Positions 1 through 6,135 are shown, numbered from the stretch's first letter. The stretch: 7,213 nucleotides of DNA from an uncultured Lachnospiraceae bacterium (GCA_937885345.1 CAKZZH010000105.1:1-7213), one strand, 5' to 3'. Made by a program: numbers and translations. Notes: generated by a model from the letters alone, not told the origin.

Positions 1-23
1 AGGTCGATACAACAAAAACTTGT

Positions 24-178
24 AAATGTCAACCTTAAATTGATGCGTTTATCCTGGAAGTCTTATGCTTTAATTTGACATTTATTCTTATTTGTGCTAG
101 TATTCCTCTTAACATTTGTAATTTTTTCGTAACATTTTACGTTGATATATACTATTTTACCGTTTAATACGACATTTT
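24..178. repeat. Scattered RACATTT motif upstream of the hydrolase
   Basis: The heptamer (A/G)ACATTT occurs on the + strand at 77-83, 111-117, 131-137 and 171-177, and once inverted as AAATGTC at 24-30. The second, third and fourth copies start 20 and 40 bases apart, close to whole helical turns. The first overlaps the -35 box, and with the inverted copy it forms a 10-bp inverted repeat (TAAATGTCAA 23-32, TTGACATTTA 75-84). A 14-bp inverted repeat, CGTAA-CATT-TTACG, covers 128-141. These could be regulator sites, but the region is very AT-rich, so chance is not excluded. Confidence 0.3.
75..103 (+). promoter_or_regulatory. Sigma-A-type promoter for the cell wall hydrolase gene
   Basis: A perfect -35 box TTGACA (75-80) is followed after 17 bases by TAGTAT (98-103), a 4/6 match to the -10 consensus, preceded by TG one base upstream (95-96), giving an extended -10. 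The predicted start of transcription is near 110, leaving a leader of roughly 140 nt before the ATG at 249. A perfect TATAAT at 182-187 lies closer to the gene but has no convincing -35 at the right distance. The call comes from sequence match only. Confidence 0.6.
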
Positions 179-238
179 ATATATAATGATATGGTGTGCG
201 GCCGGGTATCCGACTGTAGATTATCGCATCATAACGGT

Positions 239-243
239 GGAGG
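239..243 (+). promoter_or_regulatory. Ribosome binding site that sets the hydrolase start
   Basis: GGAGG lies 5 bases before the ATG at 249. The earlier in-frame ATG at 186 overlaps a TATAAT box, has no Shine-Dalgarno sequence, and would add 21 residues with no signal-peptide character. The start at 249 gives a normal signal peptide directly, so it is preferred. Confidence 0.8.
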
Positions 244-248
244 TTAAT

Positions 249-1556
249 ATGTTCGGTAAGAACAGGAAGACCGCACTGGCTGCTGTATTACTTGTTTTAG
301 TGGCAGTTGAAGTGGTCTTCGCAAACGTGAATAAGAAAAATACAGATGTTTCGGATACGAACGGTCTTAGGCTTGCTTCTGAATCTGAAGAGACTGTACA
401 GGACGTACAGGATCTTACATCGGTTGAAGAGGAAAACACTCTTGATGTACAGGATTTGGAGAATGCAGATGAGATCGAGGTGTCAGCTAATCTTAATGTA
501 GTGTATCGAAGTACTGTCCTTAGTTCGGAGGACATGTCCACAGATTCAGATGATGAAGAGATTAATGATTTTACATCCAAGATCCTTGCGTACACAAACG
601 AGAGGCTTATTGTGTATGCTGAGCCCTCAGAGGCTTCCGAAGAGATTGGTGTAATGTATTCCGGAACTATCGGTGATGTGCTTGAGGTTGGCGAGGAATG
701 GTCGCTTATTCAGACAGGAGAGGCCAAAGGTTATGTGAAGAACAATTCCGTACTCTTTGGCGAAGAGGCACAGGTTGTTGCTGAGATACTCGGCACCAGG
801 CAGGTGTATGCTCCGACTGATGTAGTGGTATATTCGGATCCTGATGTCAACTCTGTTCAGATTGATGTTATCGCTGCAGGAAGTACCGTTGATGCACTCG
901 ATGACACCGGCAGATTTGTCCTTGTTGATGCGGACGGTGTTTTAGGATATGTCCTTGAAGAAGCGATTGAAATCACATATGGTCTTGAGACCGGCATAAC
1001 GATCGAAGAAGAGCAGAGAAGGATCGCCGAAGAACAGGCGGCGGCAGAAGCGGCTGAGAGAGCTCGTCAGGAAGCGGCAGCTAAAATGGCGGAAGCAATT
1101 GTGGAAGCAGAAAAAAAGAATGTAACGATCTCTGCTACCACGAGGGAACCGTATGCGGCTACCGAGGAAGAGATTCATCTCCTTGCGACCATAATATACT
1201 ACGAATCCGGCTGGGAGCCTTATGAAGGACAGGTTGCGGTAGGAAATGTCGTACTTAACCGTGTCCTTTCACCCAGATTTACACAGAATACCATTGCAAG
1301 CGTAATTTACGCGCCCGGACAGTTTACCGGCGTTTCGGACGGTAATAACGGCCCTTCGGAGAGATTCCTGAATGAGTTCCTTAGTCTTACCAACGAACAG
1401 CTTGAAGTAAGAGGCTCATACAGCGCAGCACTTGAGGTCCTTGCGGGCAATAATAATATCGGCGATATGCTGTTCTTTATCTCGACGAAGAAAGCCAATT
1501 TTGCCAAGTATACGAGCTATACCATAATCAACAACCACTGCTTCTACATCTATTAA
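249..1556 (+). CDS. Secreted SleB/CwlJ-type cell wall hydrolase with two SH3-like domains
   Basis: This 435-residue protein probably cleaves peptidoglycan outside the membrane. It starts with a signal peptide: basic FGKNRK, a hydrophobic core at about residues 8-24 and a likely cut after VFA at 25. An acidic, low-complexity linker follows (about 30-108, with VQDVQDL and LDVQDLENADE). Two bacterial SH3-like domains lie at about 113-170 and 183-240; each has the 'VYxxPS/D' start and the G-Y-V end typical of wall-binding SH3 modules. An Ala/Glu-rich coiled coil spans about 252-290. The C-terminal domain (about 306-435) matches Hydrolase_2 (SleB): IIYYESGWEPYEGQVAVGNV, then LNRV, the VIYAPGQF motif (352-359) and a final NNHCFYIY. 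E319 is the expected catalytic glutamate. Unlike spore SleB it has no N-terminal peptidoglycan_binding_1 domain, so a role in vegetative wall turnover is more likely than germination; that part is inference. The gene has its own promoter upstream and a terminator downstream. Confidence 0.88.
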   Translation: MFGKNRKTALAAVLLVLVAVEVVFANVNKKNTDVSDTNGLRLASESEETVQDVQDLTSVEEENTLDVQDLENADEIEVSANLNVVYRSTVLSSEDMSTDSDDEEINDFTSKILAYTNERLIVYAEPSEASEEIGVMYSGTIGDVLEVGEEWSLIQTGEAKGYVKNNSVLFGEEAQVVAEILGTRQVYAPTDVVVYSDPDVNSVQIDVIAAGSTVDALDDTGRFVLVDADGVLGYVLEEAIEITYGLETGITIEEEQRRIAEEQAAAEAAERARQEAAAKMAEAIVEAEKKNVTISATTREPYAATEEEIHLLATIIYYESGWEPYEGQVAVGNVVLNRVLSPRFTQNTIASVIYAPGQFTGVSDGNNGPSERFLNEFLSLTNEQLEVRGSYSAALEVLAGNNNIGDMLFFISTKKANFAKYTSYTIINNHCFYIY

Positions 1557-1607
1557 CATGCGGGTCTGCACCTGTATATATGTATTTTATATGTACTAAT
1601 GGAAGAG

Positions 1608-1636
1608 TTGATATAACTTAAAATAAAGCGTATAAT
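1608..1636 (+). promoter_or_regulatory. Near-consensus promoter for the receiver/NfeD/SPFH gene series
   Basis: TTGATA (1608-1613, 5/6 match to TTGACA) and TATAAT (1631-1636, perfect) are separated by exactly 17 bases. This is the best sigma-A-type promoter in the window. The start of transcription should fall near 1643, giving a leader of about 66 nt before the ATG at 1709. The -10 box directly abuts the upstream arm of a terminator hairpin, so the predicted start lies inside the hairpin. Confidence 0.75.
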
Positions 1637-1675
1637 ATATAGTCGTACCTTTTGCGGTATGGCTATATGTTTTTT
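1637..1675 (+). terminator. Intrinsic terminator of the cell wall hydrolase gene
   Basis: Bases 1637-1649 pair with 1656-1668 over 13 bp without a bulge (two G-T pairs, at 1643/1662 and 1645/1660). The loop is TTTTGC (1650-1655), and TTTTTT follows at 1670-1675 after one G. It lies about 80 bases after the hydrolase stop codon, and no other hairpin plus T-run is seen in between. Transcripts begun at the promoter immediately upstream would contain only the inner seven pairs, separated from the U tract, so they should escape termination (inference). Confidence 0.75.
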
Positions 1676-1708
1676 CAAGGGGTGGCATAACAGAAAAGGA
1701 GAAGGTAC

Positions 1709-2080
1709 ATGGAAGCATGTAAGAAAAGAATTCTTATCGTTGATGATGATACTATGGTTCTCAATATGCTTAGAGGGGTGCTCGGTAAGGATTACGATGT
1801 CACTACCGTAAACAGCGGAGAACTTGCGATGAGTTTCCTTGCCAGGAAGAGCACGGATATTATTTTCCTTGATTACAGCATGCCGGGCGAAAACGGTCCG
1901 GAAGTAATGGATAGAATCCGAAGCAATCCCAGAACCAGGAATATTCCGATCGTTTTTCTTACGGGAGTTTCCGACAGTGAGAGTGTTGTGAATATCACGG
2001 CCAAGAATCCGGACGGATATCTGATGAAGCCGGTTGAGAGAAGCAGGCTTATCGCAACGGTTGAGAATCTGGTTAAGTAG
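1709..2080 (+). CDS. Stand-alone response-regulator receiver protein (CheY-like)
   Basis: This 123-residue protein is a single receiver domain with no DNA-binding or enzymatic output domain. It shows the complete phosphorylation site: acidic residues D12, D13 and D14 after strand 1 (RILIVDDD), the phospho-acceptor D55 in IIFLDYSMPG, the switch threonine T85 in VFLTG, and K107 in the MKPV motif. The domain fills the whole protein, so it most likely acts by protein-protein contact, in a phosphorelay or as a CheY/Spo0F-like partner. AGGAG (1697-1701) lies 7 bases before the ATG. It is the first gene after the strong promoter at 1608-1636 and lies 50 bases before the NfeD gene. No histidine kinase, chemotaxis gene or diguanylate cyclase is present in the window, so its phospho-donor and target are unknown. 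The fold and phosphorylation site are certain; the role is not. Confidence 0.9.
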   Translation: MEACKKRILIVDDDTMVLNMLRGVLGKDYDVTTVNSGELAMSFLARKSTDIIFLDYSMPGENGPEVMDRIRSNPRTRNIPIVFLTGVSDSESVVNITAKNPDGYLMKPVERSRLIATVENLVK

Positions 2081-2130
2081 TTTGTATGTAGTATATCTGC
2101 GACAAATACAATAATATAAAGGGGGTATTT

Positions 2131-2562
2131 ATGGATCCGTTAATTTGGGTTTGGCTGGGTTCGATGATATTGTTTATAATCATCGAGATCCTTACTACCG
2201 GACTTACGACAATCTGGTTTGCTGGTGGTAGTGTGGCGGCACTTATCACTTCGCTTGCTGGTCTTCCCTGGTGGGTGCAGGTGATCACTTTTATTCTGAT
2301 CTCCGGACTTCTTCTTGTACTTACCAGACCTTTTCTTAAGAAAATTGCCAAGAAAGGATACGTAAAGACCAATGCGGACAGCCTTATAGGACAGTATGCG
2401 AAGGTTACGGATGAGGTTAATGGCAGCGGAGGAACCGCTTACATCAACGGACTCGAATGGAGCGCTGTATGCGATGATCCGCATGAGAACATAGGCGAAG
2501 GTGAATTCGCCGAGATCGTCAGAATAGAAGGCGTTAAGCTTATTTTAAGGAGGAGAAAATAA
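2131..2562 (+). CDS. NfeD-like membrane protein with C-terminal OB-fold domain (short, protease-less type)
   Basis: This 143-residue protein belongs to the short NfeD group (NfeD1b type). It has hydrophobic helices at about residues 4-22, 27-45 and 47-65, then a basic patch (RPFLKKIAKK, 66-75). A small beta-rich OB-like domain follows (about 85-143) with the family hallmark NGLEWSA (106-112) and a final basic LILRRRK. Long NfeD proteins carry a ClpP-class serine protease domain at the N terminus; it is absent here, and the length is complete for the short form. GGGGG (2121-2125) precedes the ATG by 5 bases. The stop codon TAA shares its last A with the ATG of the SPFH gene, so the two are translationally coupled. 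NfeD proteins are known genetic partners of stomatin/SPFH proteins and are thought to act together in membrane microdomain organisation. No strong promoter of its own is evident in the 50 bases upstream. Confidence 0.88.
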   Translation: MDPLIWVWLGSMILFIIIEILTTGLTTIWFAGGSVAALITSLAGLPWWVQVITFILISGLLLVLTRPFLKKIAKKGYVKTNADSLIGQYAKVTDEVNGSGGTAYINGLEWSAVCDDPHENIGEGEFAEIVRIEGVKLILRRRK

Positions 2563-3524
2563 TGATATTGGCTATGAGTCAGGGAATGCAGGGAGTTATA
2601 ATCGGAGTTGTTGTTCTGGTTGTGATCATTATTCTTGTTTCATGCATTAAGATCGTGCCTCAGGCGCATGCATCGATCCTCGAGAGACTCGGTGCGTTTA
2701 AGGCTACATGGAGCGTTGGTATACATTTTAAGGTTCCCTTTATTGATAAAATAGTTAAGAAGGTCTCACTTAAGGAGCAGGTTGTGGACTTTCCGCCTCA
2801 GCCGGTTATCACTAAGGATAATGTTACGATGAAGATCGATACGGTCGTGTTCTTCCAGATCACAGACCCGAAACTTTTTACTTACGGTGTTGATTCGCCT
2901 ATCATGGCTATCGAGAATCTTACCGCTACTACACTTCGTAACATTATCGGTGATCTCGAACTGGACCAGACACTTACATCAAGAGAGATCATCAATACCA
3001 AGATGAGAGTTGCACTTGATGTTGCAACGGATCCTTGGGGAATCAAAGTTAACAGAGTTGAGCTTAAGAATATCATTCCTCCCGCGGCCATTCAGGATGC
3101 GATGGAGAAGCAGATGAAGGCAGAGCGTGAGCGAAGAGAAGCGATCCTTCGTGCAGAAGGTGAGAAGACCTCCACCATCCTTGTAGCGGAAGGTAAGAAA
3201 CAATCGGCAATTCTTGATGCCGAGGCTGACAAACAGTCTGCTATCCTTAAAGCGGAAGCTGAGAAGGAAGCAGCGATCAAAGTTGCAGAAGGTCAGGCGG
3301 AAGCTATCAGAATGGTACAGCAGGCTAAGGCTGAAGGTCTCAGATATATTAAGGAGTCTTCCGCCGATGAAGCTGTTATCGCCATTAAGAGCCTTGAAGC
3401 ATTCGAGAAGGCTGCCGACGGTAAGGCTACCAAGATCATTATCCCTTCGGAGATTCAGGGGATCGCAGGCCTTGCCAAATCGGTACAGGAAGTTATTAAT
3501 GTAAGTGATGCTTCCAAGCAATAA
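2562..3524 (+). CDS. SPFH/Band 7 stomatin-like membrane protein
   Basis: This 320-residue protein has one N-terminal membrane segment (about 10-28, GVIIGVVVLVVIIILVSC) and then the SPFH domain (about 30-190): IVPQAHASILERLGAF, the FPPQPVITKDNV region (77-88), and the stomatin signature IIPPAAIQDAMEKQMKAERE (171-190). A charged, Ala-rich coiled coil follows, with five 11-residue units (192-246), then a C-terminal segment with the short hydrophobic motif IPSEIQGIAGLAKS typical of QmcA/slipin-type proteins. Such proteins oligomerise at the inner face or rim of membrane microdomains; a scaffold role with NfeD is likely. AAGGAGG (2547-2553) lies 8 bases before the ATG and overlaps the end of nfeD. 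Another in-frame ATG at 2574 has worse spacing. Length and motifs match the family, and nothing is broken. Confidence 0.92.
   Translation: MILAMSQGMQGVIIGVVVLVVIIILVSCIKIVPQAHASILERLGAFKATWSVGIHFKVPFIDKIVKKVSLKEQVVDFPPQPVITKDNVTMKIDTVVFFQITDPKLFTYGVDSPIMAIENLTATTLRNIIGDLELDQTLTSREIINTKMRVALDVATDPWGIKVNRVELKNIIPPAAIQDAMEKQMKAERERREAILRAEGEKTSTILVAEGKKQSAILDAEADKQSAILKAEAEKEAAIKVAEGQAEAIRMVQQAKAEGLRYIKESSADEAVIAIKSLEAFEKAADGKATKIIIPSEIQGIAGLAKSVQEVINVSDASKQ
3135..3299 (+). repeat. Five tandem 33-bp units encoding an 11-residue coiled-coil repeat
   Basis: Within the SPFH gene, residues 192-246 divide into five 11-residue units: REAILRAEGEK, TSTILVAEGKK, QSAILDAEADK, QSAILKAEAEK and EAAIKVAEGQA. 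The shared pattern is xxAILxAExxK. An 11-residue (hendecad) period fits a nearly straight or right-handed coiled coil. Units of this kind are common in the stomatin/prohibitin stalk, so they are expected in kind. Codons differ between units, so this is old protein-level repetition and not recent DNA duplication. Confidence 0.8.
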
Positions 3525-3528
3525 CAGA

Positions 3529-3545
3529 TATGATTCGATATCGAA
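3529..3545. promoter_or_regulatory. 12-bp perfect palindrome beside a -10-like box, upstream of argF
   Basis: The 45-base gap between the SPFH gene and argF holds TTCGATATCGAA (3534-3545), a perfect palindrome. It directly adjoins TATGAT (3529-3534), a 5/6 match to the -10 consensus. No good -35 stands 16-18 bases upstream, so any promoter here would be weak or activator-dependent. The palindrome would then sit at the start of transcription, where a repressor could act. It does not resemble the ARG box as I know it. The function is inference. Confidence 0.3.
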
Positions 3546-3569
3546 CTATTTAGAGAGAGGCAATTTGCT

Positions 3570-4520
3570 ATGCAGAGATTAGAGAGTTTACACGGTAGGA
3601 GTTTTCTGACACTCAAAGATTTTACACCGGAGGAGATTGAATACTTCCTCGACCTTGCGGCTGACCTTAAAGCCAAGAAGAAGCAGGGTATTACAGGCGA
3701 CTCGCTTAAGGGTAAGAATATTGCACTCATTTTTGAGAAGCCTTCAACACGTACGAGAAGTTCATTTACCATCGGGGCGGCCGATGAGGGCGGTTTCCCT
3801 GTATACATGGGCGCCGATGAAATCCAGCTCGGACATAAGGAAAGTGTGAAGGATACCGCAAGAGTTCTTGGAAGAATGTTTGACGGTATTGAGTTCAGAG
3901 GTTTTTCGCAGGATCATGTTGAGCAGCTTGCCAAATACAGCGGCGTTCCGGTATGGAACGGTCTGACGGATGATTATCATCCCACACAGATACTTGCGGA
4001 TTTTCTGACGATAAGAGAACATCTTGGAAGACTTAAGGGCGTTAATTTTGTTTTTATCGGTGACGGACGTAACAATATGGCCAACTCCTATATGATCGGC
4101 TGCGGTAAAATGGGCGTCAATTGCACCATAATCGCACCCAGGTCGCTCTGGCCCAAGGAAGATCTTGTTGAAATATGCAGAGGCTATGGCAAGGAAGCGG
4201 GATCTACACTTACAATCACCGATTCACTTGATGGTGTTGTAGGTGCCGATGTCATCTGTACAGACGTGTGGTATTCAATGGGCGAGGAGGAGAAAGCCAA
4301 GGAAAGGATCGCACTTCTCTCAGGCTATCAGGTTAATAAGGCTCTTATGCAAAGAACGGGTAAGGACAGTACGATCTTTATGCATTGTCTTCCCGCGATC
4401 AAAGAGAAGGAAGTTACCGAAGAGGTGTTTGAATCGAATAAGTCGGTTGTCTTTGATGAGGCCGAGAACAGAATGCATACCATCAAAGCGGTAATGGTTG
4501 CAACCCTTGGAGAATACTAA
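3570..4520 (+). CDS. argF: Ornithine carbamoyltransferase
   Basis: This cytosolic enzyme joins carbamoyl phosphate and ornithine to give citrulline, and some relatives run the reverse step in the arginine deiminase pathway. The 316 residues show all main motifs: carbamoyl-phosphate binding STRTR (59-63), GHKES (88-92), DDYHPTQ (134-140), the ornithine-binding loop DVWYSMG (232-238), HCLP (272-275) and the terminal [18 protein letters not shown]. The N terminus ([20 protein letters not shown]) and the middle resemble the E. coli ArgF/ArcB branch, but the roughly 20-residue insertion that branch carries after HCLP is missing, which accounts for the short length. The residue after STRTRSSF is T67, where I expect Glu. 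SMG argues against aspartate or putrescine carbamoyltransferase. No arcA, arcC or other arg genes are in the window, so biosynthetic versus catabolic use is open. A weak GAGAGAGG (3553-3560) precedes the ATG. The stop codon overlaps the next start by one base. Confidence 0.93.
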   Translation: MQRLESLHGRSFLTLKDFTPEEIEYFLDLAADLKAKKKQGITGDSLKGKNIALIFEKPSTRTRSSFTIGAADEGGFPVYMGADEIQLGHKESVKDTARVLGRMFDGIEFRGFSQDHVEQLAKYSGVPVWNGLTDDYHPTQILADFLTIREHLGRLKGVNFVFIGDGRNNMANSYMIGCGKMGVNCTIIAPRSLWPKEDLVEICRGYGKEAGSTLTITDSLDGVVGADVICTDVWYSMGEEEKAKERIALLSGYQVNKALMQRTGKDSTIFMHCLPAIKEKEVTEEVFESNKSVVFDEAENRMHTIKAVMVATLGEY

Positions 4521-4807
4521 TGAAGAGCAGAGGTAAATTCGCCAAATTTGTACGCAGCATGATCGATATACTTAATATACTTCTGGCGCTCAGTGCGATC
4601 GCACTGGCTGTTATGGTATTTATCAATACCGAGGATAACAGAGGCTTGTTTACGATCATTTTTATAGTTGGCGCGGCTATGAATTTTATAACGGGAATCA
4701 AGTTCTTTATGACGGATAGAAAGGGCTCTGCGATCGGTGTATGGATCGCGGCCGCAGTGCTTGGAGTGCTTGCTTTTTTTACCTACCGGATCGTCGGAGG
4801 CTTGTAG
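4520..4807 (+). CDS. Small three-helix membrane protein of unknown function
   Basis: I do not recognise this 95-residue protein. It begins with a basic stretch ([12 protein letters not shown]) and then has three hydrophobic segments at about residues 14-35, 43-64 and 71-92. A charged loop, NTEDNRG (36-42), joins the first two, and a basic turn, TDRKGS (65-70), joins the last two. By the positive-inside rule the N terminus and the second loop should be cytoplasmic. There are no cysteine pairs, metal ligands or enzyme motifs. Its ATG shares an A with the argF stop (TAATG), and GGAG (4509-4512) inside argF serves as the ribosome binding site at 7 bases. birA starts just one base after its stop. 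The good Shine-Dalgarno, the tight coupling on both sides and the clean helix pattern make it a real gene. A T7 run at 4774-4780 lies in the last helix. Confidence 0.75.
   Translation: MKSRGKFAKFVRSMIDILNILLALSAIALAVMVFINTEDNRGLFTIIFIVGAAMNFITGIKFFMTDRKGSAIGVWIAAAVLGVLAFFTYRIVGGL
4796..4800 (+). promoter_or_regulatory. Ribosome binding site that sets the birA start
   Basis: GGAGG lies 8 bases before the ATG at 4809, inside the last codons of the small membrane protein gene. The birA frame is open further upstream, to an ATG at 4737, but that region overlaps the membrane protein gene by 71 bases and would add 24 residues with no family match. The start at 4809 begins exactly at the winged-helix domain. 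Confidence 0.85.
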
Positions 4808-4808
4808 G

Positions 4809-5789
4809 ATGAAAACGAAGATCCTTGGGATTCTCAAAGAAAACAGAAACGAATACGTATCAGGACAGGATATCGGCGAGAGGCTCGGCGTCACCAGAAA
4901 TGCGATCTGGAAGGCGGTTTCGTCACTCAAGGAGATGGGATATTCCATCGAATCGGTGACGAATAAAGGCTACAGGCTGACATACTGCCCTGATATTCTA
5001 TGTTCCGAGGAAATATCCGGAGAACTTAAGACCAGGTGGTGGGGAAACGAGATCCTGTATTTTGACAGTATTGACTCCACCAATAACGAGATCAAGAGGC
5101 AGGCCGAGAAGGGTGCGCGCGAGGGGCTTCTTGCTATCGCGGAGCAGCAGACTGCCGGACGCGGAAGGCGCGGCAAGGAGTGGTCATCACCGTCCGGAAG
5201 CGGAATCTGGATGAGTTTCCTTCTAAGGCCCGATATAACGCCCTACAGAGCGAGTCAGATAACTATCGTAACCGCTCTTGCGGCAGCAAATGCGATCCGT
5301 AATGTCACCGGGCTTAATACTTTGATAAAATGGCCGAACGATATAGTTATTGACGGTAAAAAGGTTACCGGGATCCTTACGGAAATGAGCGCGGAGATCG
5401 ACAGCGTGAGCTATGTTGTTGTGGGCATTGGGATCAATGTCAACACGGAAAGCTTTCCGCCCGAGATCGGTCATATCGCAACGTCGCTTGTAAATCATTT
5501 GCCTGAGAATACGAGGGTGCAGCGTTCAGGACTCGTAGCAGCCTTTGGAAGCGAATTTGAGAGACTATATGACAAATTCCTCGCCTGCGATGATTTAGCG
5601 CCTCTAAAGGCGGAATACGAAGCGAGACTGATCAATATCGGCCGCGAGATAATAATCATGCCGGGCGAGCAGCGTGCGAAGGCGCTCGGAATAAATAACG
5701 ACGGTGAACTTCTGGTGGAGGATGAGCAGGGCATTAAGGCGATAAGATCCGGAGAAGTGTCGGTAAGAGGTGTTTATGGATACGTTTAA
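4809..5789 (+). CDS. birA: Bifunctional biotin--protein ligase / biotin operon repressor
   Basis: BirA makes biotinyl-AMP from biotin and ATP and transfers biotin to a lysine of carboxylase carrier proteins. With its DNA-binding domain it can also repress biotin genes. The 326 residues contain a winged helix-turn-helix (about 1-60: SGQDIGERLGVTRNAIWKAV, then the wing SVTNKGYRL), a catalytic core with DSIDSTN (86-92), the biotinyl-AMP loop QTAGRGRRGKEW (114-125), KWPND (174-178), GKKVTGILTE (183-192) and GIGINVN (206-212), and a C-terminal SH3-like domain from about 278. All expected core residues are present and the length is normal for the two-domain class. No biotin synthesis, transport or carboxylase gene is in the window, so its targets lie elsewhere. 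The next gene starts inside its last 14 bases. Confidence 0.95.
   Translation: MKTKILGILKENRNEYVSGQDIGERLGVTRNAIWKAVSSLKEMGYSIESVTNKGYRLTYCPDILCSEEISGELKTRWWGNEILYFDSIDSTNNEIKRQAEKGAREGLLAIAEQQTAGRGRRGKEWSSPSGSGIWMSFLLRPDITPYRASQITIVTALAAANAIRNVTGLNTLIKWPNDIVIDGKKVTGILTEMSAEIDSVSYVVVGIGINVNTESFPPEIGHIATSLVNHLPENTRVQRSGLVAAFGSEFERLYDKFLACDDLAPLKAEYEARLINIGREIIIMPGEQRAKALGINNDGELLVEDEQGIKAIRSGEVSVRGVYGYV
5766..5770 (+). promoter_or_regulatory. Ribosome binding site that sets the start of the 119-residue protein
   Basis: AGAGG, inside the end of birA, precedes the ATG at 5776 by 5 bases. A GTG at 5770 is in frame but overlaps the Shine-Dalgarno sequence itself, so the ATG is the better start. 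Confidence 0.6.
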
Positions 5790-6135
5790 GGAAATGGAAG
5801 GGCTTGAAGGTAAAGTCCTCTGCGCGGCAAGCGCGTATGATAAGAAATATTATTTTAATCCGGAATTCGACAGGCTCACAAGCGCTATAAAGGACGAACT
5901 TCAGATCATGTGCGTCACCTTTACGGAGGATGTGGGCGGAATACTTGTGGTCAGATACAGCCCCGAGGGCGAGCTTCTTCTTGAGACTCAGGCCGATGAG
6001 GGCGACCTTCTCTACGATGATATCGGAGCAGGTCTTAAAATAAGCAAGCTTCAGCGCGATAAGGTTGAATTCTTCGAGCAACTTGAGCTTTTCTATCGTG
6101 TATTTTACCTGGGAGAGTCGCTTGATGCAGAATAA
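5776..6135 (+). CDS. Conserved-looking small acidic protein of unknown function between birA and dusB
   Basis: The 119-residue product is soluble-looking and rich in Glu and Asp, with no signal peptide or membrane segment. Visible features are AYDKKYYFNPEF (20-31), DELQIMCVTFTEDVGGIL (40-57), the acidic turn ADEGDLLYDDIG (73-84), and an amphipathic C-terminal helix LQRDKVEFFEQLELFYRVFYLGE (92-114). The pattern is a mixed alpha/beta domain ending in a long helix. C16 and C46 are the only cysteines, and no catalytic motif is recognisable. I recall similar small proteins beside birA and dusB in Lachnospiraceae, but I cannot name the family securely. It overlaps birA by 14 bases and dusB by 11 bases, so its translation is coupled on both sides, which supports a real gene. 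A link to tRNA modification or biotin is guilt by association only. Confidence 0.78.
   Translation: MDTFKEMEGLEGKVLCAASAYDKKYYFNPEFDRLTSAIKDELQIMCVTFTEDVGGILVVRYSPEGELLLETQADEGDLLYDDIGAGLKISKLQRDKVEFFEQLELFYRVFYLGESLDAE

Noticed and set aside
182..187. Perfect TATAAT as the main -10 box of the hydrolase gene
   Set aside because: No acceptable -35 lies 16-19 bases upstream; the TTGACA/TAGTAT pair at 75-103 is better balanced. It may still be a secondary start.
186..248. N-terminal extension of the hydrolase starting at the ATG at 186
   Set aside because: There is no ribosome binding site, it overlaps a TATAAT box, and the added 21 residues do not look like a signal peptide; GGAGG at 239-243 clearly serves the ATG at 249.
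2979..3521. 180-codon open frame on the minus strand inside the SPFH gene
   Set aside because: It is opposite a fully convincing SPFH coding frame, its product is low-complexity Leu/Phe/Arg/Ser text mirroring the coiled-coil repeats, and no start signal is evident.
4774..4780. T7 run in the small membrane protein gene as a programmed frameshift making a membrane-anchored BirA
   Set aside because: Reaching the birA frame needs a +1 shift, which a T run does not favour, and birA has its own GGAGG and ATG just downstream.
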